Source of the DNA: Gymnorhina tibicen
Taxonomy: Eukaryota; Chordata; Aves; Passeriformes; Artamidae
Direction of reading: 5' to 3'
DNA: 64,000 nucleotides
NCBI GenBank assembly: GCA_013399875.1
Contig: VXAZ01007607.1
Location: 47,813-111,812 of the forward strand
Part shown: positions 23,560-34,800 of the stretch, piece after piece
Layout: every line of letters starts with the position of its first letter
Position numbering within the stretch: the stretch's first letter is position 1
The notes under the pieces: model-generated
The model's input: the letters and a program-made list of their open reading frames with translations, nothing else
Database searches by the model: none
Told to the model about the DNA's origin: nothing
Program-made: the position numbers and the translations under genes

Positions 23560-23712
23560 ATACAACCCACCCAGGGCAGCTGGAAAATCTCCATTGCTTA
23601 AAGAACAAGCTGAACAGATCCCTCAGGAAGGGTTTCAGTGCACTTTATCATGCCTTGTGGAAAAGGATGGACTAGGTGGCCTCAGCAAAATCCCTTCCAG
23701 AACTATTTTCAA
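23560..23712 (+). mobile_element. Old CR1-like LINE fragment
   Basis: The order of motifs (GGAAGGGTTTCAGTGC, GGATGGACTAGGTGGCCTC and CCCTTCCAGAACTATTTTC) resembles the 3' end of older CR1 subfamilies. It is diverged. A poly-A run at 23529-23543 lies just upstream and seems unrelated. Confidence 0.5.
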
Positions 23713-26700
23713 TCATCTAGAAATAGAGGAGCAGACAGAAACATATTCCAACAGTGAGAAATCTGTCCTGGCAGCAGATTTCAACTGTGCTCTTCCTTGA
23801 CATTGCTCTAATATATTTCTCAGAGGCAAGACCATCTGGCCCAGAGCTGATGGGAGTGGAGCACTGGTAAAGCTCAGGTCTGCATCTCTCTCACACCAGC
23901 TATCAACTCCTATTTACCATTAAAATCTGAGTTCGAGCACTTAAAAGTTCATAAATCTCCAATCTAATGACACGACTGCCTTGCCTGTCCAGACAGGCAG
24001 TAAGTGTCCCCAAAAGTCATTCAAAATCAAAATCCTGATTTACTGCAGGAGTGAAAACATCAAGAGGAATTAACTCTGGTGTCCTGAGGGGTGGCTGAAC
24101 AGCGGGGCTGAGGAAACACAGAGCTGTGGCTCTGGGATAGGGCTGCTCACTGGTATTTAAGACTCTGGTAGCCTCAGCAGTGGTGGTACAATGGGATTAA
24201 CAAATCCTCTGAGTTAGGAACCCAGCCTCCTCCAATTTTTCCAAATGAAAAGCAGCTCCTTCAGCCTGGCACGGAGGGAGCTGGAGCATAAAACCTGCTG
24301 GATCCCTGATGAGCCTTGATAGCTCATCCTACCAACTTGAGATTCCCCTTCAGGCTTCCAGAACGGTCAGCACTGCACTCCTGCCTGCTTTCAGCCTGGA
24401 ACTTGCCCTTTCTGTGCTCTGGAAGCAGATCAGAAGGTTTAAGCCTAATCTCTCCTGACATGCCTTTGGCCAGGCAGGCGTGTGGGAGCAGAACAAAGTG
24501 AGGAGGAGCCATTGCCTTCCTTACTCAGCCGAGGTTTGAGGGTCAGCACGTCCACCAATTCACCTCCAGGTCCGTGCGTTTTGCAAGTCCAGATGTTATC
24601 TTTGTGCTCTGGGCACTCTGGAGAACACAAGACTGCTCTGCAGACGGGAAATGGAGCTGTAGGTACACGTGGGATTGGTGGCAGAGCCAGGACCATGCAT
24701 CCCAACTCCAAGTTCTGTTTTCCTGGTCACAGGAAAAGAAGCAAGTTTCAACCCTTGATCCAGCATGCATCCCTAATTTCCTTGGGGTCCCATCAGGGAA
24801 TGTGGATCAAGGTCAAAGACGAAGCCACTGATGTCCTGCCAGCACACACGTAACTTCACTGATTCCATTTTCCAGTCTAAATGCTGGAAGACTTTTTCTG
24901 TATTCTTGGAAATTTCAAACACCACTACAGAGGGAAAAGAAATATTTAAATTCTGCAAGTCTCCCAAGAAACACCAGACTCCACTTTCTCTTTGTGTAAG
25001 GAGAATTCAATGATCTCTCTCCCATCAGAGCTTCCAGGGAGAGTGGATGGAGAGGTGTGTTGGTCTCCTTCTGAGGACACTGTATTACAGTTCTGGCTCC
25101 TCCAGAAATGCCCTTGATAAGCCATGAATTAGAATCCTTGAAAAACAACCAGAACTCAAACAGGACTCTCCATTCTGTCCCTGGAAAACAGCAACTGAGA
25201 TGGAAGGGCAGGGATCAGTGCTGCTGTGAGCGGCACGGTCACATTCAGCACAGCCCTGAACCCTGCCAGAGCCCAGGAGCACTTCTGTAGCAGAGATGAT
25301 GAGCAAGGCAAACAGATTTGATGGGAACAGGCAGGGACAACACGACCTCAGAGAGCTGAACTAGGTTGGAGAAAGCCTTCAGTTGGAGAAACCACCAGGA
25401 CCAGCCTCTGTGAGCAACGAAATCAGACATACACAAATACAGGGCAGGAGATGAGCTCGTTTCTGAGGCAGCAGCCACAGCTCTGACATCCTGTGCTCCT
25501 GGAGCCACCCACTTCTTGATCAAAGCAGCTTAAAAAGCCATGGTCATACCCCTTCCCAAGAAAAAGGGAAGGAGACAACTGCAACCACCACACTTACAGT
25601 ACTTCCACAGTTTTTTGCAGACATTTGACAAAGTTTTACTGGAAAAGGAGTGTGCACGGCATCCCAGTTCTCCCAAACAACCCCAGCAGTGGCCATTGCA
25701 GACCAAAGCAGGAGAGTAACAGATTCTTCGTACCCTAATTTGGCACAGGATTTTCGCAGCCACAGAGCTCCAAACATCCACTCAAAATAAATGTCAAAAC
25801 ATATGATGCTATACAGCAATATCAGAATAAGCAGAGAATTGAGCCGAGCCAAATATCACACAAATACAAAGCTCCTTCTCATGGCAGTGACTCACAGAGC
25901 TGTGCTCTGCAAAGAGGAAGGGATGGGAAACATTTACCTTTGGGAAGCCTAAAAAGGGAAATAACTCTTCAATAAAACAGAGCCAGTGGTGATGCTGTTA
26001 AATGACAACTGAGAAGCTGTTTGTTAATAATGCTGCAGGCACCCTAAAGGAATTCCTGCCCTTCCACCACAGAAATAAATCAATCTGGAAACAGGCATAA
26101 GGTACTGAAAATACATCAGTGGTAGAGCTGAGACTACAGTGATACCTGATAGCCAACCTACTGCCCTGTAAGTTAAAAAAGAACTTTTTAAAGGAACCAG
26201 CACGTGCCCAAAAGATGTCACCTGCTCCAGACACAAACCCAGACACCTACAACTCGGAGCAGAAAGCAAAGCTCAAAACAGAGCAAGAACTTCTCCAGCT
26301 CTGCCAAGGCTGTGGAAGCTTCCCCTTCCTCGTCTCCGTTATCTATCTGTCACAGAGCATCATTCCCATCATAACAATGGGGGATGTGGGTTATTTACAG
26401 GAGCTGCATCCCCTTGACAATTCGCTCCTGCAGATCCTGAAACCATGAATGAAAAATTCAACAGGTAATCAAGCGCAGAGGAAGGTCCTAGAAGGATGAA
26501 CAACTGCATCATTCTTCGTAGCAAGCAGTTTCAGGAAACCATGGAGTTGCTAAACAGAGGAGAAACAAAAATGGTATCTCATTTGAGCCAAATACACTCC
26601 TCCTATAGCAACAGAGAAGTGCAGAGGATGTCATGAGGCTCCTAGCCAAAAAGAGAGAAGGTTGAGCAGTAAAGCCAAGCTCAAGTGACCTCCATGAAGG

Positions 26701-27127
26701 TGAGCCAGGGCTCACTTGCTTCTCGGTGAGGTAGAAATCAGAATTTGTGACATTCAGAAAGTAATTCTGCAGCTGAGCACGGGCAGTGAAACGAGAGCAA
26801 ACACCTTCAGTGCCTCCAGTGCGGCTGCACCAACTTCTCTGGGTTTAGTCTTGGTTTAGTCTGGCCCTTTCTGCCTCCAAGGGGGAAATCTGCAAACACA
26901 GAAACACAGGAGAGAAAACGCCACACGTGCCCCAGCTCCGAGCTGCCTTCCCCACACGCTCCAGGGACACGAAATTCCCGGCAGGAATCACCGCCCTCAC
27001 CTCAGCCGGCCAGGCCTTACCTGCAGTACCTGCTGGGGAACAGGACGGGTGTTCACACCCTCCAGGGCAGCCAGGAAAACACGAATGGAGCTGGAGCGGC
27101 AGCAGCGAGCGGGCGCGGCCTCAGTCC

Positions 27128-27391
27128 CGGCTAAAGGGGCCGGAACCACCCCGGCTAAAGCGGCCGGAACCACCCCGGGTAAAGCAGCCGGAACCACCCC
27201 GGCTGAAGGGGCCGGAACCACCGCGGGTAAAGCGGCCGGAACCACCCCGGGTAAAGGGGCCGAAACCCCCCCGGCTAAAGCGGCCGGAACCACCCCGGGT
27301 AAAGCAGCCGGAACCACCCCGGCTGAAGGGGCCGGAACCACCGCGAGTAAAGCGGCCAGCACCACCCCGGCTAAAGGGGCCGAAACCACCC
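27128..27391. repeat. 24-bp GC-rich minisatellite, 11 units, with a 120-bp higher-order period
   Basis: Eleven units of exactly 24 bp follow the pattern CGGSTRAAGSRGCCGGAACCACCC. Every fifth unit repeats the same variant order, so 27121-27240 and 27241-27360 are nearly identical. Most units carry a CCGGAA core. The repeat has no stop in several frames, which produces long Pro/Lys- or Gly/Ser-rich open frames that are not considered genes. Confidence 0.95.
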
Positions 27392-27449
27392 CGGCCACTT
27401 CCAGCTGCCCCATCCAGAGAGGAAAAACCGGGAAAAGCCAAGCACGTAC

Positions 27450-27570
27450 CTCAGCGCGAAGGCAGAGCCGAGGATCCCCAGAGTCACAATCCCAGCGCTG
27501 CGCTCGCCGCCGTCCCTCCTCCATCCCCACAGCCGCGCCCGGGCGGGCGGAGAACGCGGGTGAGGTGCTC
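27450..27570 (-). other. MIB2: Candidate MIB2 non-coding first exon
   Basis: On the minus strand a strong donor (CTGAG|GTACGT) sits at 27450/27449 inside the CpG island. The upstream boundary (transcription start) is a guess. The segment contains an ATG opening a frame that begins MEEGRRRAQRW; if spliced to the acceptor at 16974 it would stop after two more codons, so it would be another short upstream ORF. An alternative donor pair lies at 27021 (CTGCAG|GTAAGG) and about 9 nt earlier (CAGCAG|GTACTG). Transcript data would be needed to choose. Confidence 0.4.
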
Positions 27571-27669
27571 GTGTGAGCGCCGGGGCTGGGATCCGCCTTT
27601 ATCCCGCTACCCCCCGGTGTGGCTGTCCCAAACCCCCCCCGCCCCGGAGCCGGGCCGTGTCCCCGCGGC

Positions 27670-27791
27670 NNNNNNNNNNNNNNNNNNNNNNNNNNNNNNN
27701 NNNNNNNNNNNNNNNNNNNNNNNNNNNNNNNNNNNNNNNNNNNNNNNNNNNNNNNNNNNNNNNNNNNNNNNNNNNNNNNNNNNNNNNNNNN
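27670..27791. other. Assembly gap (122 N)
   Basis: A run of undetermined bases lies inside the GC-rich CpG island. Real length and content are unknown, and the MIB2 transcription start could lie next to or inside it. Confidence 1.
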
Positions 27792-27865
27792 GGCCGCCGC
27801 GTCCCCGCGGTGCTGCTGCCGCAGCCGCAGCTCGGCCCCGGGGCCGCCCCGCCTGCGCTCCCGCG

Positions 27866-27885
27866 GGCAGCCGGGAGCCGTAGTT
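27866..27885 (-). promoter_or_regulatory. ZNF143/SBS-type promoter site, minus orientation
   Basis: The reverse complement reads ACTACGGCTCCCGGCTGC, fitting the ACTAYRNNNCCCR core with a TGC tail. It lies 75 bp from the gap and points towards MIB2. Confidence 0.65.
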
Positions 27886-27902
27886 CCGCTCCGGGCGCTC
27901 CG

Positions 27903-27921
27903 ACTACAACTCCCGGGAGCC
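27903..27921 (+). promoter_or_regulatory. ZNF143/SBS-type promoter site, plus orientation
   Basis: ACTACAACTCCCGGGAGCC fits the ACTAYRNNNCCCR consensus. It is back to back with the neighbouring minus-orientation site, with 18 bp between the cores. Confidence 0.7.
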
Positions 27922-28139
27922 CGCGGGGAGCCCCCGGCCCGCCCCGGCTCGGGTACGAGGGGGAAGGTTCGGGAGCGTGTTCCCTTTGCCCGAGCAGGCC
28001 GGCGGTGCGGCCCGCGGGAGGGGATGGGGAGGGATGCGGGACGGATGCTCGTGGTTAAATGGTTGGGTGTTCGGGGTTTTTGGGATAACTCAGTCCAACA
28101 AGTCCTTGGTTGAGCGGGATCAAATGTTAAAAGAGTGGG

Positions 28140-28352
28140 TTTAGATTGGATATTAGGGGGAAATTCCGCGCTGTGAAGGGGGTGAGGCGCTGGGAGAGGT
28201 CGCTCGGGGAAGGTGTAGATCACGCATCCCTGGAAGTGTTCAGTGCCGGGGGCTTGGAGCAAGCCGGGATAGTGGAAGGTGCGGGGAAGGGGTGGAACGA
28301 GAGGATCTTCAAGGTCCCCTTCCAACCCAAACCGTTCTATGGTTCTGTGAAG
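28140..28352 (+). mobile_element. CR1 LINE fragment, 3' end, plus orientation
   Basis: It begins TTGGATATTAGGGGGAAATT, continues with CATCCCTGGAAGTGTTCAGT and GGCTTGGAGCAAGCCGGGAT, and ends TTCCAACCCAAACCGTTCTA followed by the TGGTTCTGTGA-type octamer repeats. This is a full CR1 3' terminus at the edge of the CpG island. Confidence 0.92.
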
Positions 28353-28484
28353 GGAGATTGGTGTCTTTGTTGGGCGGGTGGCCAGAAGGGCTTTGAAATC
28401 CTCCTCTCACTGCCTGCCCCAGCCTCGTGCCTGGAATGAGATCATGGGTGGCTGAAGTGCCACCAGACATGAACCTGAACACCT

Positions 28485-28606
28485 GAATCATGGAACGGGT
28501 TGGGTTGGAGGGGACCTTAAGGATGATCCAGCTCCAACGCCCGGCTGTGGACAGGGACACCTTCCACTAGGCCGGGTTGCTCCATCCAGCCTGGCCTTGA
28601 ACCTTA
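28485..28606 (-). mobile_element. CR1 LINE fragment, 3' end, minus orientation
   Basis: It reads GGGTTGGGTTGGAGGGGACC, then AGGGACACCTTCCACTAGGC and CCATCCAGCCTGGCCTTGAA, the reverse complement of the CR1 3' region. It faces the plus-oriented CR1 about 130 bp away. Confidence 0.9.
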
Positions 28607-29540
28607 AAGCATAGGACTCCTGCTTTTATAATTACTCTCAGAGGCAATTTAGGAGTTTGTATCATGTCTGTGATATGATGGTGATGACGGTGTTCATGTG
28701 GATCTCTCCTGTCAGGTGCAGGACACGCACACTCCAGGGACTTTGCCCCTGCTGAGCTCAGAGGCACCAAACTCTCTGGTTAAGCGAGATAAGAGCTTGC
28801 CAGCATTAACACCCTGCACTCGCAGCGGGAATATGGCAGCGAGGTCACAAAAAACATCCCCTGTGCCACCCCAGCCCGTCAGGAGCACCACCAGAGCCCT
28901 GGAACTCAAACAGAGAGAAGAAGGACAGCAGGCAGCAGCATTGCCTGGGGCTTGTGGAGACTGAAGAGAGCAAATTTCTGAGACAGTGTCACGGCGCGGC
29001 AGCCGTTACCCTAAGTTTTATGGCTGCAGGGTACAAAGGACCTGTCCAAAAACAAGCTTGTCACTGCCACTTGATGCAGCCAAACGGGAGGACTCGGTGT
29101 CCCTTGTCCCCTGTGTTGCGCAAAAGCGATGTTGGCCCGGCCAGCTGAGCGCTCGGGCTGGGGAAATGGGAACACGCGAGCGTGAAAGGAGGGGATTGAC
29201 CCGCCCTGCTCCTGGCACGGCCACATTCGGTGTCAGAAGGTGAAAAGTGAGTGCTGGGGGATAGCTGGGGACGTGGGCAGTGGCTCTGAACGTGCTCTGG
29301 TGTTCCCTCCCTGAGCTTGCTTTTTGCCAGGCGGATTCATGTTAATGTAAATATAAAAATAAATTAGGGACGGTTGAGTGCAGCCAACACCAATTGTTCT
29401 ACAAGATCCATTCACAGAATAGCTGGTTTTGGGCTCACTCCGTAAATACAGAGATAATTTAGGCCTTACTTTTGCCAGAGCTTGTTGTAAACAGGAGCTT
29501 GCACATCCAGGCTCTGAGTTACGTCAGGTTGGGGGTTTTT
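28607..29540. other. Intergenic, nothing recognised
   Basis: This is intergenic sequence between the MIB2 promoter region and the AT-rich block. It has short open frames only, and no repeat or gene was recognised. Confidence 0.6.
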
Positions 29541-29940
29541 TCCAAGCTAATTTCTCTTTAAAAAATAAAAAAATAAAACCGAAATAAAATATATAAATAT
29601 ACAAAACAATAAAAATATATAAAATATATAAATATATAACTATTATATATTTTTATATATAATATATAATATATATTATATTTTATATTTATTTATTTAT
29701 ATAAATATATAAAATAAATAAAAATAAAACCGAAATATTTTTAAATTTTAAAAAATTTAAAATTCGAGCTAACCTCTCTTAAAAAAAAAGAAAATAAAAA
29801 ATTAAATTTAATTTTTTAAAATTAAAAAATTTATAATCCAAGCTACTCTCTCTTTTAAAAATAAAAAATACTAAGTTAATTTTTTGAATTAAAAAAATTA
29901 AAATCCAAGCTACTCTCTCTTTTAAAAATAAAATTTCAAA
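29541..29940. repeat. AT-rich low-complexity block with a dispersed 30-bp motif in four copies
   Basis: Long runs of A/T, including ATATAT-type stretches at about 29585-29710, are punctuated by four copies of a motif like CCAAGCTAMTCTCTCTTTWAA. The copies start at about 29541, 29765, 29838 and 29904. The last two are almost identical over 30 bp. It looks like an expanded local repeat rather than a known mobile element. Confidence 0.75.
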
Positions 29941-31560
29941 TAGAATGGACTGTTTGTGACGTTCCCTTCTCAGGCGTCATCAGCCCAAAAAGTAATGGGT
30001 CAAAATGCAGCAATGGAAACTCAGCTTGGATGGTAAGGAAAATTTGGGCATTGCAATGTTTACTGCAACGGGCTGGAGCGCTGAATACTGGGGAGAAACC
30101 TCTGCGTTTCCGTGGCCCTATCCCGGTTTTCCAAGGACATCAGCAGGAATCGTTCTTTGCCCACTGGATGCCGCTGTTCCACAGAAATATTCATTTCTCC
30201 AGCACCTCCTGTCAGCCATGGGAGCCACTCCAGGGTCAGCCAGGCTATGTGGATTAATCCCTGTGAACCTGCCTTTTTTTTTCCCCAAAAAGAAGTCCCC
30301 TTAATATTTAGCACCTTCCAGACACAGCAAATGGAAAACTTGGGCCACTTGATCCCTTTGGGATGCAGGGATTAAGGTGAGCAGTGAACAGTTCATGGGA
30401 TAAGAATATATTGGTGACTGAGGGGAGGACATTGCCCAAAATGTGTTTCAGGACCTGTAGAGAAAAGGAATCCCCCCGAGTGTGTGTCCTGCAGTGCTGT
30501 TTTGCGTTCTTAATACAGGAAAAAATTTGGTTTGGAGAATTCTCTTCTTGAAAGCAGAGCCTGGAAGTGGCAGCAGGAGCCACTGATGTTACCTTGTGGC
30601 ACTGCCTTTGGAGGCAGTGACCTGGATAAAGCAGCAAGGGTGTGTGTGCTCCCACTTTCCAGAGAAAAACCAATGGTATTTATAGCTCAGCTCAGCCTCA
30701 GAACAAAGCAAAGTGACCTACATCCCTGCAGTGCCCAGCTCTGGGAATTAACTTTGAGGAAATTCAGTTCCACATTTAGGTCTCTCTCCTCCGGAGCAAA
30801 TGGAACCATGGCTTAATAGAATCCAAGCCCAGGGGGGATTCCTCTTTATCCCCTCCCAGCAATTTTTAGCACTGACAAACAACTGGAAAATGTGGCAAAA
30901 AGAATAATTAAGGGTAGCAGTGCCAGGCAGGTGACAGACCCTGTGTGGGATGATGGCCTGTGCCAGCAGTTCTGGTTTTTGAGGGGTGTTTGGAGTCCCC
31001 TCTTCCTCCTGTGGCTGCTCCAGACAATTTCTGAGGCAGGATCCCTCCAATGCTCAGCATCCCTGAAAAATTAAGAAAACTGGATCAGTCTTCTGGCCTT
31101 TGCTGAGTGTCCCAGCAGTGCCAGGTGGCTGAATTCTGGGATGGTTGTGCCTAAAGCCCAGGGTTGTGTGGAGGAGTCTAACGGAGAAACTCTTACTAAA
31201 TTGCTAAATATCAAGTTTTGCCCCTATACTCTGCCCACTTCCCCAGAAGCACATATGAAAAAAAATTTAAAAAGCAAATTTCCATTAAATTATTTCATTT
31301 CAAAATCAGAAATGTCTTCTCAGCCTCCCCTCTTTAATAGGGTTTATTTGTTGTGCTGGAGGAACACAGCATATGGAATTCTGCGAGGGAAGCCTGTCCA
31401 TGCTGCTATAATTAGCAGTTGGTGGTGACAGCAGGCATCTTGGCTTCTTTATTATTTTAAAATTCTCAGCACTGTCTGATGGGATGAGTTTCTACCACCC
31501 CAGAATGCTAATGTGTGGGAAAGCCTGGGAGCAGAGCAGCATCCTGCTGCACTGACAGAG
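29941..31560. other. Intergenic, nothing recognised
   Basis: I find no gene, RNA or mobile element in this stretch. Confidence 0.6.
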
Positions 31561-31832
31561 CCTTCAAAATCCCAAAGTGATCCCAGGTGTGAGTGCAGGG
31601 AAATCAGTGGGATTACAGCAGCACTGAACCTCCAAAATCCCAAAGTGATCCCAGGTGTGACTGCAGTGAAATCAGTGGGATTACAGCGGCACTGAACCTC
31701 CAAAATCCCAAAGTGATCCCAGGTGTGAGTGCAGGGAAATCAGTGGGATTACAGCGGCGCTGAACCTCCAAAATCCCAAAGTGATCCTGGGTGTGAGTGC
31801 AGTGAAATCAGTGGGATTACAGCGGCGCTGAA
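31561..31832. repeat. 68-bp minisatellite, four copies
   Basis: Four head-to-tail units of exactly 68 bp start at 31561, 31629, 31697 and 31765. Each begins CCTYCAAAATCCCAAAGTGA and ends GGATTACAGCRGCRCTGAA. Identity between units is high, with a few substitutions each, suggesting recent expansion. Confidence 0.95.
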
Positions 31833-34800
31833 CCTGGGCCCAGCCACAGGGTACACAAGGAAACCAATCCTCCTGGGTTTTTTTCCCTGTTATTTGAGCA
31901 ACTCACTCGTGCACCTGAGTCGAGGCCTGTGCGGCTGTGAATGAATGTTTGGCTTTGTTCCTGGGGAATTAGGTCCTTGTGCCTCCCTGGCACAAGAATT
32001 TTATGAACAGTGCTCGTGCTGTAAACCTTGTCGGGTCCTGCCTTAAATCAGAGTTAATTTTTAAAAATGAACCCGCACACGACACCCTTTGAGTCCTTGA
32101 TGAACTCCTTGCAAGCTCAGGTTTGGAGGTTTTCACAGTCACTGGTTTCTGCTGAAAACCCAATTCCTGGAATCCTGATGCTATTGCAGGCCCTGGGAGA
32201 GGAGAGTCACCAGGAGGGACATCCCATCTTTGAGGAAGGAGACATTGCAAGGCTGATCATTCCCCACCAGAGTCCACTCCCCACTCCTGTGGTGCCCAGG
32301 GAAGGGGATTCGCTGCTATTCCCTGATGGGGATCCCTCTTTTCTGTCCACACACCAAGAGAGGGAATCTGGTGGGAGCGAACTGCAGCGAGGAGTGTGAG
32401 ACACTGCAGTGTCCCTTCGTGCCGAGCTGGAGGCAGGGAGGACGTGCCAATGGCAAGTAAACAAGGCAAATAAACACGGAGCAGGGGAAGACGGGAGTAA
32501 CTGGCAAAGTTTCAGAGAGAAAAAGCTGGGGTTTCAGCATAATTGTCCTGTGCTGTGCTCCTCAGGGTGTTTAAGGGCACTGGAGGACTCAGCCTACGCT
32601 ACCCATCAACGCATCATCTGCAGAAGAGGGGCTTGAATTACTTTGCCCCAAAGGGGCTTTTTTCTTGTCAAAATGATGGAAGGAGAGCTGGGAGAGTCAC
32701 TTTGCACTGAGTGTTATGTAAGGAACAGAGCTGGAGCTCCTTGAGGTTGACTTTGCAGGCAGTGCTGGCTGGAAGGAGTGTTTTTGTGCAGCCAAATTGG
32801 CTGCTGTGCCTCCAGCCACGGGATCTGGGAGAGTCACAGGCACTCCTGCAGATTTTATCTCCCCACACAGCCTCTGGGATGCGTGCAGGGAGGCAAATCA
32901 ACAACGTGCTTCAAGATTCCTGGGCTGCTCGGACAGGAAAATACGGGCAGGTAACAACTTCTCAGTCACTCTAATACTTCTCGTATTTGGAGGTCTTTTT
33001 GTAATTAGCTCATTGTCAGCTTGGTTGTTGGCCACAGAGACAATTTTTGACAGGTTAATAGAGAACAGGAGCTGATTTCCATTTTTATGGCTTGGTGTTG
33101 TTCTTCTTATCAAAGCCTTGCTACTAAAGACATCCGTTCCTGCCAGCTTGGAGATGGATCCCTGGAAGGAGGCTGCTGAATCCACCTTAGGAGGATTCCC
33201 AGATAGTCCCAGATCCTCTCCTCACTTCTGAGAACAGATGTGAACCTCAGACTCCACATCGCTCTGGCAAAACCCTTTAGACCGTGTTCCCATTATCTGT
33301 GTGCAGGAAAAATGCTGAATGGAGTTCCCAGAACCCAAATGCATGGTTCAGGAAAGTCTGTTCTATTTTAAATCAACAGTGATTAAGCAATGTCTAAAAT
33401 CTCCCCCTAAATCTGTCGATGGCCACAGTTAACACACAGTGACAAAGCAGAGATGACTTAAGCTCTTGGCTTATTGGGGAATTAAAAACCAGACTGAAAT
33501 CTCCCTGCCTGACACCTCATGTGTAGAAATGCCAGCTTGAGTTGCTCATAAATGATCTTTCCAGCTTGATGTGTCATGGATATCTGCATAGCATGGAGTC
33601 AGACAAAGCGGCCCTGTGGCCAGCTGGTGAGGCTGGCTGATCCCAGCAGAATGCTTGTGCAGGCATGAAGCTTCCCCTGGAAAAACACTGGAGTGAGATC
33701 GTGAGGAATTCTCATCTCTGTGTCATCCTGAGGTGCCACAGGGTGCAGCAGAACATCCTGGAGGAGAGCCCAGAACATGCAGATCTGCTGCTGAGTGTTC
33801 TGTGTCAGCTCCACGCTGCTGCTGCTGCCTTCTCCTCCCACCATCACCTGCACTGCCTGCTCAGGCTCCAGCCTGATTAACAACAATTAAAAAGTTCTCT
33901 ATTTTCCCCAGAAATTCCCCCCCGCAACAACTCAGTGACAAATGGCACTTCACCCACGGCGAGGAAAATGTCTGTGCCTCCAGAATCCTGCCTCGTGATG
34001 GTGTGAGGAACTCCTGGGTGATGCAGCGTGCTGGGGCTGAGGCAGACTTCCTGAAGTACATTACTGAAGATGAATCCAGGGAGCAATGTCCCGGAGTCTG
34101 TAGAATATGCCTTGCTGGGTTATTGGACTTCAGAAAGCTCAGTGGTCGTGTAGGAAGAAAAACTTTTGTGCTGGTGCCAGTGTTCTCTCTGTCTGTGGCA
34201 CAGTTTCTCTCCAGCCAGAACAGAGCCTGTGTGGGATAGGAGGAAACAAACTCCAGAGACAAATTCCTTCACCCTCAGGGTGAGGACGGCTCATACCCAT
34301 GGCTGGGCCCAGCAGGCTGTGATCAGTCCTGCCAAGCTTTTCTCCCGTGGGCACCGAGTTCAACCATCTTTTTCCACCCGTGCTTCTGTGGAATGGGCAG
34401 CTGAGGGTTTATCCCTGTTAACCACGTGCAAAGCCTCCTCCTGGCATCTCTGCTTTTACCCTGACACCGAGACTGAAGGATGCAGTGGAAGAAGAGGAGC
34501 TCCAACCACCACGGATTTGGCTGCCTGATGCTTCAGGGCTGAGCAGAGCACGCAGCTGGAATCCCCAGGTCCTTCAGTTCGTGAGCAGAGGCTCACAATC
34601 CTTAATTAAAGATTAAGGAAACCCCTCAGAGCCCCAAGGGCATGAAGCCATAGAGGGATTTTGGGAATACAAGGTGTCTGTCCCACAAGGGGGGTGATGC
34701 TGGAACCCTGAGAGAGGCAAATTTAGCAGCACCTCAAGAAACCAAAAATCCCTCTGCTGTTGTTTGCTGTTGTCTTCTGGCACGCTGCATTTTTATTACC

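Larger units (their letters stand above)
16974..27020 (-). other. Putative MIB2 5' intron (about 10 kb)
   Basis: This region lies between the predicted acceptor at 16974 and the CpG island. Apart from the CR1 fragment at 20.86 kb and an older CR1-like piece at 23.56 kb, I see no coding exons, RNA genes or long repeats. All open frames here are short and show no family signature. Confidence 0.6.
26990..28060. promoter_or_regulatory. CpG island, probable MIB2 promoter region
   Basis: CpG density and GC content rise sharply here compared with the flanks. The island contains a GC-rich minisatellite, an assembly gap and two ZNF143-type sites. It is the only CpG island upstream of MIB2 exon 1 on the minus strand, and good minus-strand donors lie within it, so it is read as the MIB2 promoter and first-exon region. 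A divergent plus-strand transcript is possible but not shown. Confidence 0.65.

Noticed and set aside
24950..25310. Possible old CR1 body around 25.0-25.3 kb
   Set aside because: Isolated phrases such as GTGGATGGAGAGGTGTGTTG hint at an old LINE, but the order of motifs is too degraded to support a call without a search.
26927..28325. Long open frames on both strands through the CpG island (Pro/Lys-rich and Gly/Ser-rich)
   Set aside because: They owe their length to a stop-free 24-bp repeat and to 122 undetermined bases translated as X. They show no protein-family signature.
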